A DNA stretch of 5,913 bases from assembly GCA_900321945.1 (NCBI GenBank), contig ONXY01000042.1, forward strand, positions 1 through 5,913. Reading direction: 5' to 3'. This document shows positions 5,429 to 5,913 of the stretch, in pieces. Both the position numbers and the translations under genes were made by a program. The stretch's first letter is position 1. Each line of letters starts with the position of its first letter. The notes below the pieces were generated by a model. That model saw nothing but the letters and a program-made list of their open reading frames with translations. It was not told where the DNA came from and did not search any database. The DNA is from an uncultured Eubacteriales bacterium. Its GTDB lineage: Bacteria; Bacillota_A; Clostridia; Christensenellales; Aristaeellaceae.

Positions 5429-5913
5429 ATGAAAACGCTGTTTGCCCCCGGATGCGCGCTGAGGACATACAAGCCGCACCTGATCCGGAGAATCACGGAG
5501 TTTCTGAAGGAAAGGGAGATTATCAGCGGTGAATACACGATATGCTGCAAGACGCCTCAGCGCGTGGAAGCGGACACGGTCATGATCTGCTGCTGCCCGG
5601 GGTGCAGCCATATGTTCGGAACCGCGTTCCCCGGCGTGAAGCCGGTATCGCTGTGGAGAATCCTTCCTGAAACGGATTTTCCGTTCCCTGATTATCACGG
5701 CGAAAGAATGACGATCCACGACTCCTGCCGCGCGAGGAACCGGAATTCTTCAGAGATGCAGGATGCCGCCAGAGCGCTGTGCCGGAGAATGAACATCGAG
5801 CTGACCGAGCCGGCCCGCACACGCGAAGATTCCGTCTGCTGCGGCGGATGCGCGTCCGGTTATGAAGCCAGAAGGGAAATGGCGCTGAAAAGAGCGGCGG
5901 AATTGCCGGAGAA
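5429..5913 (+). CDS. (Fe-S)-binding cysteine-rich protein, HdrB-like, 3' end outside the window
   Basis: Open reading frame from the ATG at 5429 to the right edge, 161 complete codons with no stop. Translation begins MKTLFAPGCALRTYKPHL. Cysteines fall in the pattern of the cysteine-rich (CCG) domain of heterodisulfide reductase subunit B and lactate/glycerol oxidase Fe-S subunits: C9, CC at 39-40, CPGC at 56-59 for the first half; DSC (C100) and CCGGC (137-141) for the second. The closing CxxC expected after the second CCG would lie beyond the edge. The first half is a compact variant (CCK rather than CCG, short spacing). Such domains bind an iron-sulfur cluster and act in thiol/disulfide or electron-transfer chemistry; no specific substrate can be named. 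I recall similar stand-alone proteins, annotated only as (Fe-S)-binding, in Clostridia. It follows the deformylase gene by 114 bases and may be independent of it. Confidence 0.75.
   Translation, partial: MKTLFAPGCALRTYKPHLIRRITEFLKEREIISGEYTICCKTPQRVEADTVMICCCPGCSHMFGTAFPGVKPVSLWRILPETDFPFPDYHGERMTIHDSCRARNRNSSEMQDAARALCRRMNIELTEPARTREDSVCCGGCASGYEARREMALKRAAELPE

Noticed and set aside
3608..5719. Minus-strand open frame of about 700 codons spanning the TIR and deformylase genes
   Set aside because: It is a composition artefact of GC-rich coding DNA: Arg-, Pro- and Ser-rich, no recognisable domain, no Shine-Dalgarno of note, and it lies opposite well-supported TIR, Sel1 and deformylase genes.

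Overview
The window is GC-rich, all detected genes lie on the plus strand, and each start is preceded by a strong purine-rich Shine-Dalgarno sequence. The short 136-residue peptide deformylase with a VGMAANMIG motif resembles forms I recall from gut and rumen Clostridia. A GC-rich, probably uncultured member of the Clostridia (Bacillota) is therefore the best guess; this is inference, not a proven placement.

Layout. (1) Positions 1-3392 hold a promoter with a perfect extended -10 and two membrane genes. The first is a 2-TM potassium channel (filter TAGYGD) with a cytoplasmic Rossmann/TrkA-like region and a C-terminal RyR-like domain. The second has three predicted membrane segments, two Rossmann/TrkA-N-like domains and a second, expanded RyR-like domain. 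(2) Positions 3395-4840 encode a TIR domain, one transmembrane helix and six Sel1-like repeats. These three genes are joined by an ATGA overlap and a near-overlap, so they look like one translationally coupled operon. (3) A 63-base gap with a hairpin but no T-tract leads to a short peptide deformylase (4904-5314). (4) A 114-base GC-rich gap leads to an HdrB-type cysteine-rich (Fe-S)-binding protein that runs off the right edge (5429-5913).

How the genes may work together. The first three genes combine a TIR domain that keeps the catalytic-type glutamate of NAD-consuming TIR enzymes, two membrane proteins with nucleotide-binding-type folds, and a K+ pore. The attractive hypothesis is a membrane signalling or defence module: the Sel1-repeat ectodomain senses something, the TIR domain consumes NAD or makes a nucleotide product, and the RyR/Rossmann proteins respond by gating K+ flow. 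The domain calls and gene coupling come from the sequence; the mechanism is inference. The deformylase and Fe-S genes look like ordinary chromosomal genes and may only be neighbours.
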